Below, in pieces: positions 9,801 to 17,994 of a stretch of DNA of 64,000 nt. Every line of letters begins with the position of its first letter. The first letter of the stretch is position 1. The stretch spans positions 1-64,000 of the forward strand of contig NZ_JAMOIC010000020.1 in NCBI RefSeq assembly GCF_024448895.1. The letters run 5' to 3'. The position numbers were made by a program, and so were the translations under genes. Origin of the DNA: Stutzerimonas stutzeri. Lineage in GTDB: Bacteria > Pseudomonadota > Gammaproteobacteria > Pseudomonadales > Pseudomonadaceae. Below the pieces are notes generated by a model. That model was not told the DNA's origin and did no database searches. It was given only the letters and a program-made list of their open reading frames with translations.

Positions 9801-11451
9801 CGTAATTGATGTCGGGATCGATCTCGGAAATCTGGGACGTCGGTGTCGGTGTGCTCTCCCTGAGCTCTTTCGCCGCCTCGCGGGCCAGACCATCGACGTC
9901 CTCCTTACCGGCATGCCTGTCCCAGTAGCCTTTGATCACATCGACGACATCGCCGGAATCCGCACCGGCGTTCGTGGCCGCGCTACCGAGCCGATCGAAC
10001 AGCTCTTTCTCGACTTCCTTCATGGCCTCTTCGAGGTTGGTGGGCGAGCCCTGCTCCTTGAGCTTCGCGGTGATCAGGTTCTTGTACAGCTCGGCCAATG
10101 GTCCTTTCGTGCCGATCGCGACAGCCAAGGTTCGATTATCGATGTTGACGCCACCCACCAAGGCAGCCGCCAGCGCGTTCAAGTTGTCTTCGTAATTGCT
10201 GTTGCCGGTATCGGGCAGGTTGGCTGAAAAGTAATCCCTAAAGGCGCTACCGGCCAGCTCGAAAGAATTATCCCTGCCGGCATGCCTATCCCAATGACCT
10301 TTGATCACATCGACGACATCGCCGGAATCCGCACCGATGTTCGTCGCCGCACTATCGAATCGGTCGAACAGCTCTTTTTCTACTTCCTTGATGGCCTCAT
10401 CGAGGCTAATAGCCGAGCCCTGTTCCTTGAGCTTCGCGGTGACCAGGTTTTTGTACAGCTCGGCCAATGGCCCTTTTGTGCCAATCGCGACCGCCAGGGT
10501 GCGATTGTCTGTGATGACGCCTCCGACCAAGGCAGACGCCAGTGCATTCAAGTTGTCTTCGTAGTTGCTGTTGCCAATATCGGGCGGGTTGGCTAAGAAA
10601 TAACCGCCATAAGCACTACTGGCCAGCTCGAAAGAATTATCCCTGCCGGTATGTCTGTCCCAATGGCCTTTGATCACATCGACGATATCGCCGGAATCCG
10701 TATCGGATTTCGAGGCGGCGCTCTCGAACCGGTCGAACAGCTCTTGCTCAACTTCCTCTATGGCCTCTTCAAGGTTGAGGGTTGAACCTTGCTCCTTGAG
10801 CTTCGCAGTGATCAGGTTCTTATACAGCTCGGCCAGTGGTCCCTTAGTGCCAACGGCCACCGCTAGCGTGCGGTTATCGGTATTGACCCCACCGACCAAG
10901 GCTGCCGCCAGCGCATTGAGATTGTCTTCGTAATTACTATTGGCGGTATCAGGCAGGTTTTCGGAGAAATAGTCTCTATAGGCCTGAACCGCCAAATCGG
11001 CAGCGTTATCTTTCCCGGCCTTCTTGTCCCAGTAGCCGTCCAGCACGTTCAATCTATCCTTGCCATCTTTGCCGCCGCCAACGGCATTTTCATAACGACC
11101 ACGCAAGTCTTTGATTGCATCCTCCATGGCCGCTTCGACGCTGACTTGCTTACCGTTTTTGGCCTGCTCTTTGAGCTTGTACTCGACCAGCGCCTTGAAC
11201 AATTCTCTATGCCGCTCACTGCCATCGATGCCAACGAGGTTGCGCTTTTTGACGTTGACGCTCTCACCCATGCTTACGGCCAACTCATTTAGCGCGTCTT
11301 CATAAGCCTGCGGGTCCAGGGTTTCTTGCTTCTTAGGCTCGTCCTTAGGTTTCTCAACAGTCTTCCTAGCTAGACCCAGCACGCCCTCAAATTCATTACC
11401 CAAAAGTGGCGGGATCTTTATGTCTGCGGGATTGATGCTCGCTGTACTCAT
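6862..11451 (-). CDS. Large repeat-containing T3SS translocator candidate
   Basis: A 1529-aa protein. The start at 11451 is chosen because CAGGAG lies 8 nt upstream; an in-frame upstream ATG (11622) adds residues unlike the paralogue. Six repeats of 120-130 aa begin at about residues 50, 174, 297, 420, 550 and 674, each opening with YEDNLNAL or a variant and containing LYKNLITAKLKEQ and GHWDRHAG. Repeats 2-4 are nearly identical. The second half aligns with the 1538-4834 product (PEKAQEVKLELSM region; LGLDKNM near residue 1218), has Gly/Ala-rich hydrophobic segments at about 1364-1407 and ends in an acidic tail. There is no Sec signal. It is divergent from the first regulator gene. A membrane-inserting translocator role is inferred by analogy with HrpF/NopX; a repeat toxin or effector is possible. 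Confidence 0.65.
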   Translation of the reverse strand: MSTASINPADIKIPPLLGNEFEGVLGLARKTVEKPKDEPKKQETLDPQAYEDALNELAVSMGESVNVKKRNLVGIDGSERHRELFKALVEYKLKEQAKNGKQVSVEAAMEDAIKDLRGRYENAVGGGKDGKDRLNVLDGYWDKKAGKDNAADLAVQAYRDYFSENLPDTANSNYEDNLNALAAALVGGVNTDNRTLAVAVGTKGPLAELYKNLITAKLKEQGSTLNLEEAIEEVEQELFDRFESAASKSDTDSGDIVDVIKGHWDRHTGRDNSFELASSAYGGYFLANPPDIGNSNYEDNLNALASALVGGVITDNRTLAVAIGTKGPLAELYKNLVTAKLKEQGSAISLDEAIKEVEKELFDRFDSAATNIGADSGDVVDVIKGHWDRHAGRDNSFELAGSAFRDYFSANLPDTGNSNYEDNLNALAAALVGGVNIDNRTLAVAIGTKGPLAELYKNLITAKLKEQGSPTNLEEAMKEVEKELFDRLGSAATNAGADSGDVVDVIKGYWDRHAGKEDVDGLAREAAKELRESTPTPTSQISEIDPDINYDDTLNSVASNMADGTNTTAPSVTPFTDKSIRDEYASLIYHKLQQQKERGDPVNLDAAYDEVKSDLYDRLPNALRNDPKADEKMELLNDYWNKSGSNGKSNASAVAREAYAKFLAENTVTNNPDYEDNLNALALALGNGTIDETRTLSGLSDPTLSKLYQNLITDKLKGEEGLPLDDAIAQVKKDVIGRLDHALDGDGIKNEKITMVKNYWDKHSGAKDATRAAETAYAAYVEAGKPLKEGGLSDEEKKNLLAPSSTDIMNADTADGKTVNQKYMENLEKEYENEPEGSDKAKFLLLLQAQNSLAGGFGYLPYYYEKTKDLTIYADDSTIMDGDNFRGLVDEDKLKAEIEKLAQDPEIAADTQEALQAAVGEIKDKQGLEDRIVATMTSPTYKDELEKADLAAENGALIRYSGDLNSLSMLNPEKAQEVKLELSMTSTVEELNKIIEAGPGGIDDDVLDTAIGDVVTTTIKASVLGAYGGEAAGGLAGAYDDYMDGKKLEDIRKDGGKVLTQEEMTKLKQAKSAADAMKSMLRDALVPNFSKPLNAPGQPGGWDKAIRDLLSSSDLDQKIDKALEKGKVPDLEKSKVKEVLKNLSKDGVFGTAGALISIVAATLTLTNAGGNAEATPEERMTAAFYLLFAVSSSPTAVSAIGDPLAKLLGRNGVTQVLGLDKNMADALKGRLGPDFKVPDPSVKNPGDASKLFADMNANSRTPAGNQVVDAFEKMPKSEQNAIMRSVDKMAHSAGTAYTNLSQAEKLKLFGPGLKLIANTSYLGGALLGVYMGADAISNLTKDSTDIEKTQAALSLAAGLAWTGAGGAGFAAWAGAGAAAGTVGTALGAVGIILSVIGLGIASAIQYEKQEKAADEVRDYFTALDGMGVMEEDWGDKFNYLANVQYNYVESDEPEVTDEWFEYYFPDDMPVWEAQPEQYEAFTEMNGETTKNWWSFVSGDSEDLLTGHGEEPEGDMYKPSNEPAWRTMRG
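9433..11304 (-). repeat. Coding tandem repeats of about 369 bp
   Basis: Units at 11304-10933, 10932-10564, 10563-10195, 10194-9805 and 9804-9433, with a sixth divergent unit continuing to about 9080. The units at 10932-9805 are clearly alike at DNA level, for example TTGTCTTCGTA recurs at about 10187, 10553 and 10923 on the plus strand. This indicates recent in-frame duplication. Confidence 0.85.
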
Positions 11452-12008
11452 GGGTGTGCTCCTGGCTGCTAGGACGGTGAAAGCTGAATAAGGCCGCTGC
11501 AAAGACCCTCGCCAACCAAAGGCGGTCAGGCACAACGCTGCCCAAAATGAAAAGCCGTACGTTTGCGGTTGATCGCCCAACAGCACCTGGTACACCGTGC
11601 GATATCTGGGGCCATCCACCACCGAGTGATGAAATTCACAACATCACTTTTATCGTGTCGCTCACAAACCATCAGAGGTTGCTGGCGGGCCGCCCAACTG
11701 GTAAGGAAGGAAGACGCTCTTGAGCTAGCTCACCCGTTACGCATCGCGGGGCTCAGCCCTCTGCCGAAGCAGGCAGAGCGCTAGTTGCTCGGCAAGACAG
11801 CACTGATGCTCTGAATAGCATTCAACAGCCGATGCAGAGTTGTAACAATCGCCAGGGATAATGTTTCGCAACTTTTCACCGCTAAAAGCAGCTGCGGGAA
11901 CTGTTGCGGCAACACCTGAGAAAGGCTCTGGACGGGGAGTTAACGCGTCCTGACGTCGCCGACGTTAGACGTTTCTGTACGCCAGCGATTAGCCAATAAG
12001 GTATGCCC
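11452..12008. other. Divergent control region between translocator and regulator
   Basis: 557 bp between divergently transcribed genes. It must hold both promoters. I see no hrp box and no clear copy of the GTTGTTAAAG motif. Short dyads such as GTTGTAACAA (about 11840) are present. No ORF is supported. Confidence 0.4.
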
Positions 12009-13664
12009 ATGAGCACCCCAAACAACGGCCGCGACAACACAGAGAAAGCAACCCGTCCCCCGCAAGAAGCACCGATTCGATTCGGCCCCTTTACCCTTTA
12101 CACCCAGCAACACGTGCTGATGTGCAATGGCGTCCCCTTGTCGATGGGTAGCCGTGCGCTAGACCTGCTGATCTGCATGGCAAAGCGCCCTGGGGAGTTA
12201 CTGGAAAAGTACGAGCTGATCGCCATGGCCTGGCCGCGCACCGTTGTCGCCGAGTGCAACCTGCGCGCGCAGATCGTCGCGGTGCGGCGAGTCTTGAAGG
12301 GAAAGGATCCGCACAACGAATACATCACCAACGTCGCCGGACGTGGCTACCGGTTCACCGCCCACGCTGCGCAACAGCCCGTTCACGCACGCACCCACAC
12401 CTCCACCATCGTGCGCAAGCCACTCCCACCACGAAATCCGGCCATTGTTGGGCGTGAAGACTTGATAGCGCGGCTGACCGAGCAACTGCGAAATTCGCGC
12501 TTCATCACCCTCACCGGCGCAGGCGGCGTCGGTAAGACCACCGTCGCCATCGAGGTGGCGCACCGCTTGGTGGATGAATTCCCGGATGGCGTGTTGGTAT
12601 TCGAGCTGTTCGACTACCTGCGCCTGGAAGGGATTCTCGCCACCCTGGTCGAATCCCTCGGCCTGCGGGCAGATGCTCACTCGAGCCTGGAAGAGCTGTT
12701 CGGGCAATTGGGTGGCTGCCGTCTGCTGCTGGTAATCGACAACTGCGAACAAGCCGTCGGCGCGGTGGCGAAGTTGGCTGAAACCATACTGAGATGGGCC
12801 CCCAACTGTGCAATTTTGGCCACCAGCCGCGAAGCCCTACGCGCCGATGGTGAAATGATCGAACGTATCGAGCCGCTAGCACTGCTACCGCTAAGCCAAC
12901 CCGACTCCGACTCGAAGCAGTCACCGGCTACCCGGTTGTTCATCCAGCACGCACATCTTCACAATCCCACCATCAAGTTCAATGAAACCGCCCTCGAAGC
13001 TGTGGCGGTCATCTGCGCCAAGCTCAATGGCATGCCTTTGGATATAGAGATCGCTGCCGAGCGCGCCGCTTCGTTGCCGCTGGAGATGCTCAACCAATTA
13101 CTCGACATGGAGTTCCGCTTGCAAATGCACAGCGAGCGCGACTGCGAGCGGCAGCGCTCACTGCGCGCATCGTTGGACTGGTCATACGATGCGCTGTCGG
13201 CTTATGAACAGCAGCTCATCAGCACGCTGTCTGTAACCAAGGGCTCCTTCTCGATCAACGCCGTACTGGCGCTGGTGGAGCACGATTCAAACCTGAGCGC
13301 CGAACATGTGTTGACGGCGCTCGATAGCCTGGTGGAAAAATCCTTGCTGACTGTCCATAAGGGCGGTGAAACACGCAGCTACCAGATGCTGGAAACCACT
13401 CGGCTATATGGTTTGGAGAAGCTGCAGCTGTCGGGGCAATTTCAGCGTGTCTCAGCGCAACATGCGGCCTATGCAGTAAGCGTGCTCCAGACCTTTGCCG
13501 AGCGCCTTGAAGCCAGCGCGCCGGAAGCGTGGGAGCATCTGTTTGGTCCAGAAAGTGAAACCGTCAAAGCCGCGTTATCGTGGGCGGTCTCCGAGAAAGG
13601 CAATCAACTGCTTGGTCTCGACCTGACACTTACCGCATTGGGTTTGGCTCAGGGAGACAGCTGA
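12009..13664 (+). CDS. Winged-helix/NB-ARC-type ATPase transcriptional regulator (copy 1)
   Basis: A 551-aa protein, probably the transcription regulator of the T3SS locus. Residues about 20-120 are an OmpR/CadC-type DNA-binding domain (SRALDLLICMAKRPGELLEKYEL, ending AGRGYRF). Next is a P-loop NTPase of the NB-ARC/AfsR-like class: Walker A GAGGVGKTT, Walker B LLLVIDNCE, sensor ILATSRE, and a winged C-terminal part with LRASLDWSYDAL. Related regulators often continue into TPR repeats up to 900 aa or more; this one stops early. It is a tandem paralogue of the next gene. The start at 12009 is preferred over the ATG at 12003 because AAGG is better spaced. The regulatory target is inferred from position only. 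Confidence 0.8.
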   Translation: MSTPNNGRDNTEKATRPPQEAPIRFGPFTLYTQQHVLMCNGVPLSMGSRALDLLICMAKRPGELLEKYELIAMAWPRTVVAECNLRAQIVAVRRVLKGKDPHNEYITNVAGRGYRFTAHAAQQPVHARTHTSTIVRKPLPPRNPAIVGREDLIARLTEQLRNSRFITLTGAGGVGKTTVAIEVAHRLVDEFPDGVLVFELFDYLRLEGILATLVESLGLRADAHSSLEELFGQLGGCRLLLVIDNCEQAVGAVAKLAETILRWAPNCAILATSREALRADGEMIERIEPLALLPLSQPDSDSKQSPATRLFIQHAHLHNPTIKFNETALEAVAVICAKLNGMPLDIEIAAERAASLPLEMLNQLLDMEFRLQMHSERDCERQRSLRASLDWSYDALSAYEQQLISTLSVTKGSFSINAVLALVEHDSNLSAEHVLTALDSLVEKSLLTVHKGGETRSYQMLETTRLYGLEKLQLSGQFQRVSAQHAAYAVSVLQTFAERLEASAPEAWEHLFGPESETVKAALSWAVSEKGNQLLGLDLTLTALGLAQGDS

Positions 13665-14105
13665 ACAACCGATCCTGCCCGCTCAGCTTAATACCCGACC
13701 AGGTCATCGGGCCGGACTCAGCACGCTCGTGCCGGCACGCGACAGATACTATTTCGATATCCGTTCGATACGTTATTTCCGCGGCATACCAGTGACCGTC
13801 AACTACCCCACAGATCGCGACGCCACCCTTCGTAAAATCTTGCTATACAACCACTTTTCTCACAAAGCTACGGTCACATCTGCACGTGACCGGGGCGCGT
13901 TTGGCCAACTGTAAAGACCCTGCAACACATGCCGGCCAACATGCTGGTCGCATTCAGCCAACGAGATCGGAGGACACGTCTGCGCTTACTGGTTCTACCC
14001 GCACAGCGTTGCGCCGTGCGGAGCTTTTAGATCAGGCCCCTTTAACTGAGCCTGATTAAGCCCACGCACGTTGCGCTTCTCCTCAACAAAAAAAGGGCTG
14101 TACGT
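13665..14105. other. Intergenic region between the two regulators, with dyad
   Basis: A 441-bp non-coding leader. A dyad ATCAGGC-N12-GCCTGAT (14031-14037 with 14050-14056) sits about 50-75 nt before the second start codon and could be an operator or a weak terminator of the first gene. AAGGG precedes the ATG at 14106. Confidence 0.45.
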
Positions 14106-15809
14106 ATGAGCACGAGCATGACCAACATCTTGGCCACTCACCCGTATGTCACCGTTGCGCCGTCGGACGTTGCACCCCCTGCAATCGAACATGACGTACT
14201 GACTTTTGGCTCGTTCACTCTGCATCCCAAGCGTCATCAATTGTTCAAGAACGGTGAGCTGGTCGCGCTCGGCAGCCGTGCGCTGGACTTACTGATAGCC
14301 CTGGCCACGCGTGCTGGTGAGCTGGTGGAAAAAGAAGAGTTGATCGCCTTCGCCTGGCCTCGGGTAGTAGTTGAAGAGTGCAACCTGCGCGCGCAAATAG
14401 TCGCCTTGCGCCGTTTGCTCAATGAAGGCGGCAATGACTGCATCGCCACCGTTCCAGGGCGTGGCTATCGCTTCGTGGTGATCCCCAGCAGACAGAAAGA
14501 GCCGGCCAGCCAGTACGGTACGCCGGTGGGTGCAAAACACTCCACCCTGCCCGCCCTGATTCGCGAAACGATCGGCCGCGACGCGGTCATCGAACGGCTC
14601 TGCGAACAGGTTACCAATAGCCGTCTGACCTCTCTGGTCGGCCCCGGCGGCATAGGTAAAACCACCGTCGCCCTGGAAGTGGCTAAGCGCCTTGAAGCAC
14701 GCTTCAAACGAGGTGCGCGTTTCATCGACCTCAGCGACGCTAAAGACTCTGCAACGGTCAAGGCTGCAGTGAGCAAAGCGTTGGGTTTGACGGCTAACGA
14801 TGAGGACCTTTGGGATCAAGCTCTGGCCGAAGTGCAGGAGGGGAACATCCTGTTAGTGCTCGACAACTGTGAACACATGCTCGGCGTGGTAAAGGACGTC
14901 GTTGCCTGCCTGCGGGAGCGTGCACCGGACTGTCGCATTCTGGCCACCAGCCGTGAACCGATTCAGTCTGAGGGCGAGCGGTTGGAGCGCCTGCCACCGT
15001 TGGCACTCCCCAGCAGCATGGAAACACGCCTTAGCGAACTGCTGCGCTCACCGGCTGTGCAAATGCTTGTCGAACACGCCAGCGCGCAGGACAGCAACTA
15101 TGTATTGCACGAAGAAGATGCAGTCGGCCTCAACCAGCTCTGCCAACGCCTGGACGGGGTACCGCTGGAAATCGAAATCGCTGCGGCGCGAATGGGCAGC
15201 TTTGGTATCGGGCCCCTACTCAACATGCTCGATGGTGAGTTTCGTCTGCAAATGGCCGGACGGCGCACCGCAGCCAAACGCCATCGGTCGATGGGCGCGA
15301 TGCTTGACTGGTCCTACATGAGCCTGCGGCCGTGCGAGCAGGCAGCATTACGTCTGGCCTCGACCTTCAGTGGCTCCTTCACCCTCAATGCGATCCGAAC
15401 CTTGATTGGCAGTGAGTTACCGCTAACCGGCGACGAGGCGCTAGACGTTGTGCAACGCCTTGTGGACAAATCACTGCTATTAGCAGAGGGCGACGGCAGC
15501 GGCCGTTATCACCTCCTGAGCAGTACCCGGCTGTATGCAACGAGCAAGCTGGAGGAAGCGGGCGGTACACAGAGAGCGGTTATTCGGCATGCCGTTTACG
15601 CCCTCGAAGTAGTACGCAATGCCGCCATCGACAGAACTGATTTGCCAGAGACCTGGCAGCTTATTCTCGGCGCCGAAGGCGATCTCGTGCGCTCAGCTCT
15701 GGCCCAGGCGTGTTCGGTACCTGGCGAGGGTTCGCCAAGCCTGGAATTGAAAATGGCGGCCCTGGGTCTCACCGCCAAAGCGCAGAACAGCCCCACTGCA
15801 AACGGATGA
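14106..15809 (+). CDS. Winged-helix/NB-ARC-type ATPase transcriptional regulator (copy 2)
   Basis: A 567-aa paralogue of the preceding product with the same plan: winged helix at about residues 35-125 (LGSRALDLLIALATRAGELV, PGRGYRFV), then a P-loop ATPase with Walker A GPGGIGKTT, Walker B ILLVLDNCE, sensor ILATSRE and the DWSYMSL segment. It also lacks a long C-terminal TPR region. It ends 30 bp before the convergent sctU stop. Two related copies beside one secretion locus suggest hetero-oligomerisation or a cascade, which the sequence alone cannot decide. The regulated promoters are unknown. Confidence 0.8.
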   Translation: MSTSMTNILATHPYVTVAPSDVAPPAIEHDVLTFGSFTLHPKRHQLFKNGELVALGSRALDLLIALATRAGELVEKEELIAFAWPRVVVEECNLRAQIVALRRLLNEGGNDCIATVPGRGYRFVVIPSRQKEPASQYGTPVGAKHSTLPALIRETIGRDAVIERLCEQVTNSRLTSLVGPGGIGKTTVALEVAKRLEARFKRGARFIDLSDAKDSATVKAAVSKALGLTANDEDLWDQALAEVQEGNILLVLDNCEHMLGVVKDVVACLRERAPDCRILATSREPIQSEGERLERLPPLALPSSMETRLSELLRSPAVQMLVEHASAQDSNYVLHEEDAVGLNQLCQRLDGVPLEIEIAAARMGSFGIGPLLNMLDGEFRLQMAGRRTAAKRHRSMGAMLDWSYMSLRPCEQAALRLASTFSGSFTLNAIRTLIGSELPLTGDEALDVVQRLVDKSLLLAEGDGSGRYHLLSSTRLYATSKLEEAGGTQRAVIRHAVYALEVVRNAAIDRTDLPETWQLILGAEGDLVRSALAQACSVPGEGSPSLELKMAALGLTAKAQNSPTANG

Positions 15810-15839
15810 CGAAGCGCTGAATCCCCAGCCTGAAGCCGC

Positions 15840-16892
15840 TTAGATCAGGCGCGCCGCCACTAACGCATCCGCCACCGACTGAAACGCATGGGCTGGAATC
15901 GGCTCACCGGGTTTAGCCAGACGGCCGATGCGAGCGGCCAGAGGGTCGTCTGCGGAACGCGGCACGCCCAGTTTGGCCGCCTGCTCAAACATGCCGCGGG
16001 CATTTTCCGGGTCCGCCGAGCAAACCACGACCGGCACTGGCGTTTCGCCGCGTACATAGCGCACTCCGACTAACCAGCCGCCCGCCACGCCGATCATCAA
16101 GGTGGCATGGTTAAGGCCGACTTTACGGCTGGTCAAAGTTTGCTGCTCGCGACGCTGACGGTTGCGCTCTTGCTTGATCAATGGGTCGCCATCTGCATCG
16201 CGCCGCTCGCGTTTCTGCTCGCTTTTGGTCATGCGCATCTCACGGCTGAACAGCCAGCGCTGCATGAGCAGATCCAGCCCGCCCATGACCAGATAAGTGA
16301 TCAGCACCGTAGCCACCAGAGGCTTGAGCAGCAGATAGAACACCGACTCAATGCACGAGCCGCCGCAACGCGAAGATTCCATCAGCGCCTGCAACGCCAC
16401 GCGCCCCACCACGTAGAACGCGGTGGACAGTACCGCAACTTTCCCAAGCCCCTTGAGGAACTCAATGAAATTGCGCATGGAGAAAATGCGCTTGAACCCC
16501 TCCACCGGGTTGATGCGCTGGAAGTCAGGCTTGATCGGTTCTCCGGTGAACACCATACCTTTCATTGTGATGATGTTGGTCAGTATCACGCAGCCCACGG
16601 TGATTGCCAAAATAGGCAAGGCAGTGGCCAGCAGAATATCTTCAGCGGTATCAATGACCCTTGGCCAGACCGTGGCAAAGGGTTCGGTGTAGATGCCCGC
16701 CACCATATCCAGCAGCGCCCGCAGCTGCGCCTCGGTGCCTGATGCCAGGTAGGCAATGCTCAGGGTGCATCCCAGCAGCACCATCGCCGAGACCATGTCC
16801 TGACTCTTGGACAGCTGGCCTTTCTTGCGCGCCTCGTCGAGCTTTTTGTCTGACGCCGGCTGCGATTTCTCTTCGCTGCTATCGCCTGCCAT
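15840..16892 (-). CDS. sctU: T3SS export apparatus switch protein SctU, NPTH motif missing
   Basis: A 350-aa FlhB/YscU/HrcU-family inner-membrane protein. It has the N-terminal EEKSQPASDKKLDEARKKGQ, four hydrophobic segments (about residues 25-205) and a cytoplasmic domain containing KMSEQKRERR-like residues (MTKSEQKRERRDADGDP). Family members self-cleave between N and P of an NPTH motif. Aligning on the conserved YxRGETPxP block places VAGG at residues 269-272 where NPTH is expected. The frame is continuous on both sides, so this is substitution and not a frameshift. It is the last gene of the sctC1-to-sctU run, 3 bp after sctT. Confidence 0.92.
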   Translation of the reverse strand: MAGDSSEEKSQPASDKKLDEARKKGQLSKSQDMVSAMVLLGCTLSIAYLASGTEAQLRALLDMVAGIYTEPFATVWPRVIDTAEDILLATALPILAITVGCVILTNIITMKGMVFTGEPIKPDFQRINPVEGFKRIFSMRNFIEFLKGLGKVAVLSTAFYVVGRVALQALMESSRCGGSCIESVFYLLLKPLVATVLITYLVMGGLDLLMQRWLFSREMRMTKSEQKRERRDADGDPLIKQERNRQRREQQTLTSRKVGLNHATLMIGVAGGWLVGVRYVRGETPVPVVVCSADPENARGMFEQAAKLGVPRSADDPLAARIGRLAKPGEPIPAHAFQSVADALVAARLI

Positions 16893-16895
16893 GGA

Positions 16896-17708
16896 TCACC
16901 CCGCCCCCGACAAGGTTTTCAACACTTCCACTACCCCGCGGAAATCCGCCAATTGATCGAGCATCAACGGGATCAAGAAGGAGCAATAGATGACCATCAA
17001 GAAGGTGAAGATCAGGTTCTTCACAGCCAGTGACAGGTCAAAAATATTCAGCTGCGGCGCCATACGCGACAGGTAGGCCAGCATCATGTCGGCCACCAGC
17101 AGGGCGATGATCAGTGGCGCCACGATCATCAGGCCGATGCGCATCACCTGATCCAGAATCGCCAGTACGGCATCCAGCGAAGACACCGCAATGACCGGCG
17201 TGAAGGCCATCACCGGCCACAGGTTGTAGCTGTGATAGTAGCCATCAACTATCAGAATGAAGCCGCCGGACAGGAAAAACAGGGTAATCATCACCACCGT
17301 CAGAAGCGTCCCTGTCACCCCGGCTTCGCCTGAGCCCAGTGGGTCGACCAACTGCGCCATGGTCGAGCCACGTTGCAGGTCAATCATTTCGCCAGCAGCC
17401 TCCGCCGCCCAGAAGGGGATGCCGAACAGCAGGCCTACGGTCAAGCCGATCAGCATCTCCTTGACCATCAACCCGGCCAGGAAGAAGCCGGTGTAATCCG
17501 GTTGGGTGGTCAATGCAATGTAGATAGGAAGGGTCATGGGAATCGCGATTGCTACCGCGACGCAGCTGCGGATCATCCCCGTCAGTCCCAATCGATTGAA
17601 GGCCGGCGTGATCAATACCAACCCCATGGCACGGGATGCCGCCAACGCCCCAGCGGCGATGATCGGGTAGGCCACTTCGAGAAAGCTCAGACCGAGTTCA
17701 GCATCCAT
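16896..17708 (-). CDS. sctT: T3SS export apparatus protein SctT
   Basis: A 270-aa FliR/YscT/HrcT-family inner-membrane protein of the export gate. It has about six hydrophobic segments, the conserved GLTVGLLFGIPFWAAEAAGE loop and the DLQRGSTMAQLVDP segment typical of the family. Length is normal. It lies between sctS (14 bp upstream) and sctU (3 bp downstream) in the sctR-S-T-U order seen in all T3SS. Like the other apparatus genes it is on the minus strand with short gaps, implying one transcript. Confidence 0.95.
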   Translation of the reverse strand: MDAELGLSFLEVAYPIIAAGALAASRAMGLVLITPAFNRLGLTGMIRSCVAVAIAIPMTLPIYIALTTQPDYTGFFLAGLMVKEMLIGLTVGLLFGIPFWAAEAAGEMIDLQRGSTMAQLVDPLGSGEAGVTGTLLTVVMITLFFLSGGFILIVDGYYHSYNLWPVMAFTPVIAVSSLDAVLAILDQVMRIGLMIVAPLIIALLVADMMLAYLSRMAPQLNIFDLSLAVKNLIFTFLMVIYCSFLIPLMLDQLADFRGVVEVLKTLSGAG

Positions 17709-17722
17709 GTTTCAGCTGCTAC

Positions 17723-17992
17723 CTACCGGGTCCAGGCGGGAAAATTATCCAGCACCTGGTTCATCAGATTGACCACCTGACCCGACAGCAGTGGGCCCAG
17801 CAGCATGACCACCAACAACACGGCCACCAGCTTTACCGCCTGCGGCAAGGTCTGGTCCTGAATCTGCGTCAGCGCCTGCAAGAGGCCTACACCGAACCCA
17901 ATGACGATGGCCACGATCAGTGCAGGCGCGGACAGAATCAGCACAGTCATCAGGGCCTGCTTCATGAGTCCCAGAAAGACGTCATCTCCCAT
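17723..17992 (-). CDS. sctS: T3SS export apparatus protein SctS
   Basis: An 89-aa FliQ/YscS/HrcS-family protein with two transmembrane helices (about 15-38 and 52-75) around the polar QALTQIQDQTLPQAVKL loop. It builds the export gate with SctR and SctT. The start codon lies 2 bp after the sctR stop codon, so translation is probably coupled. Confidence 0.95.
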   Translation of the reverse strand: MGDDVFLGLMKQALMTVLILSAPALIVAIVIGFGVGLLQALTQIQDQTLPQAVKLVAVLLVVMLLGPLLSGQVVNLMNQVLDNFPAWTR

Positions 17993-17994
17993 GG

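Noticed and set aside
14027-15851. 11-mer TTAGATCAGGC occurring at 14027 and 15841
   Set aside because: The second copy spans the sctU stop codon; two copies of this length can be chance and nothing else supports a functional repeat.
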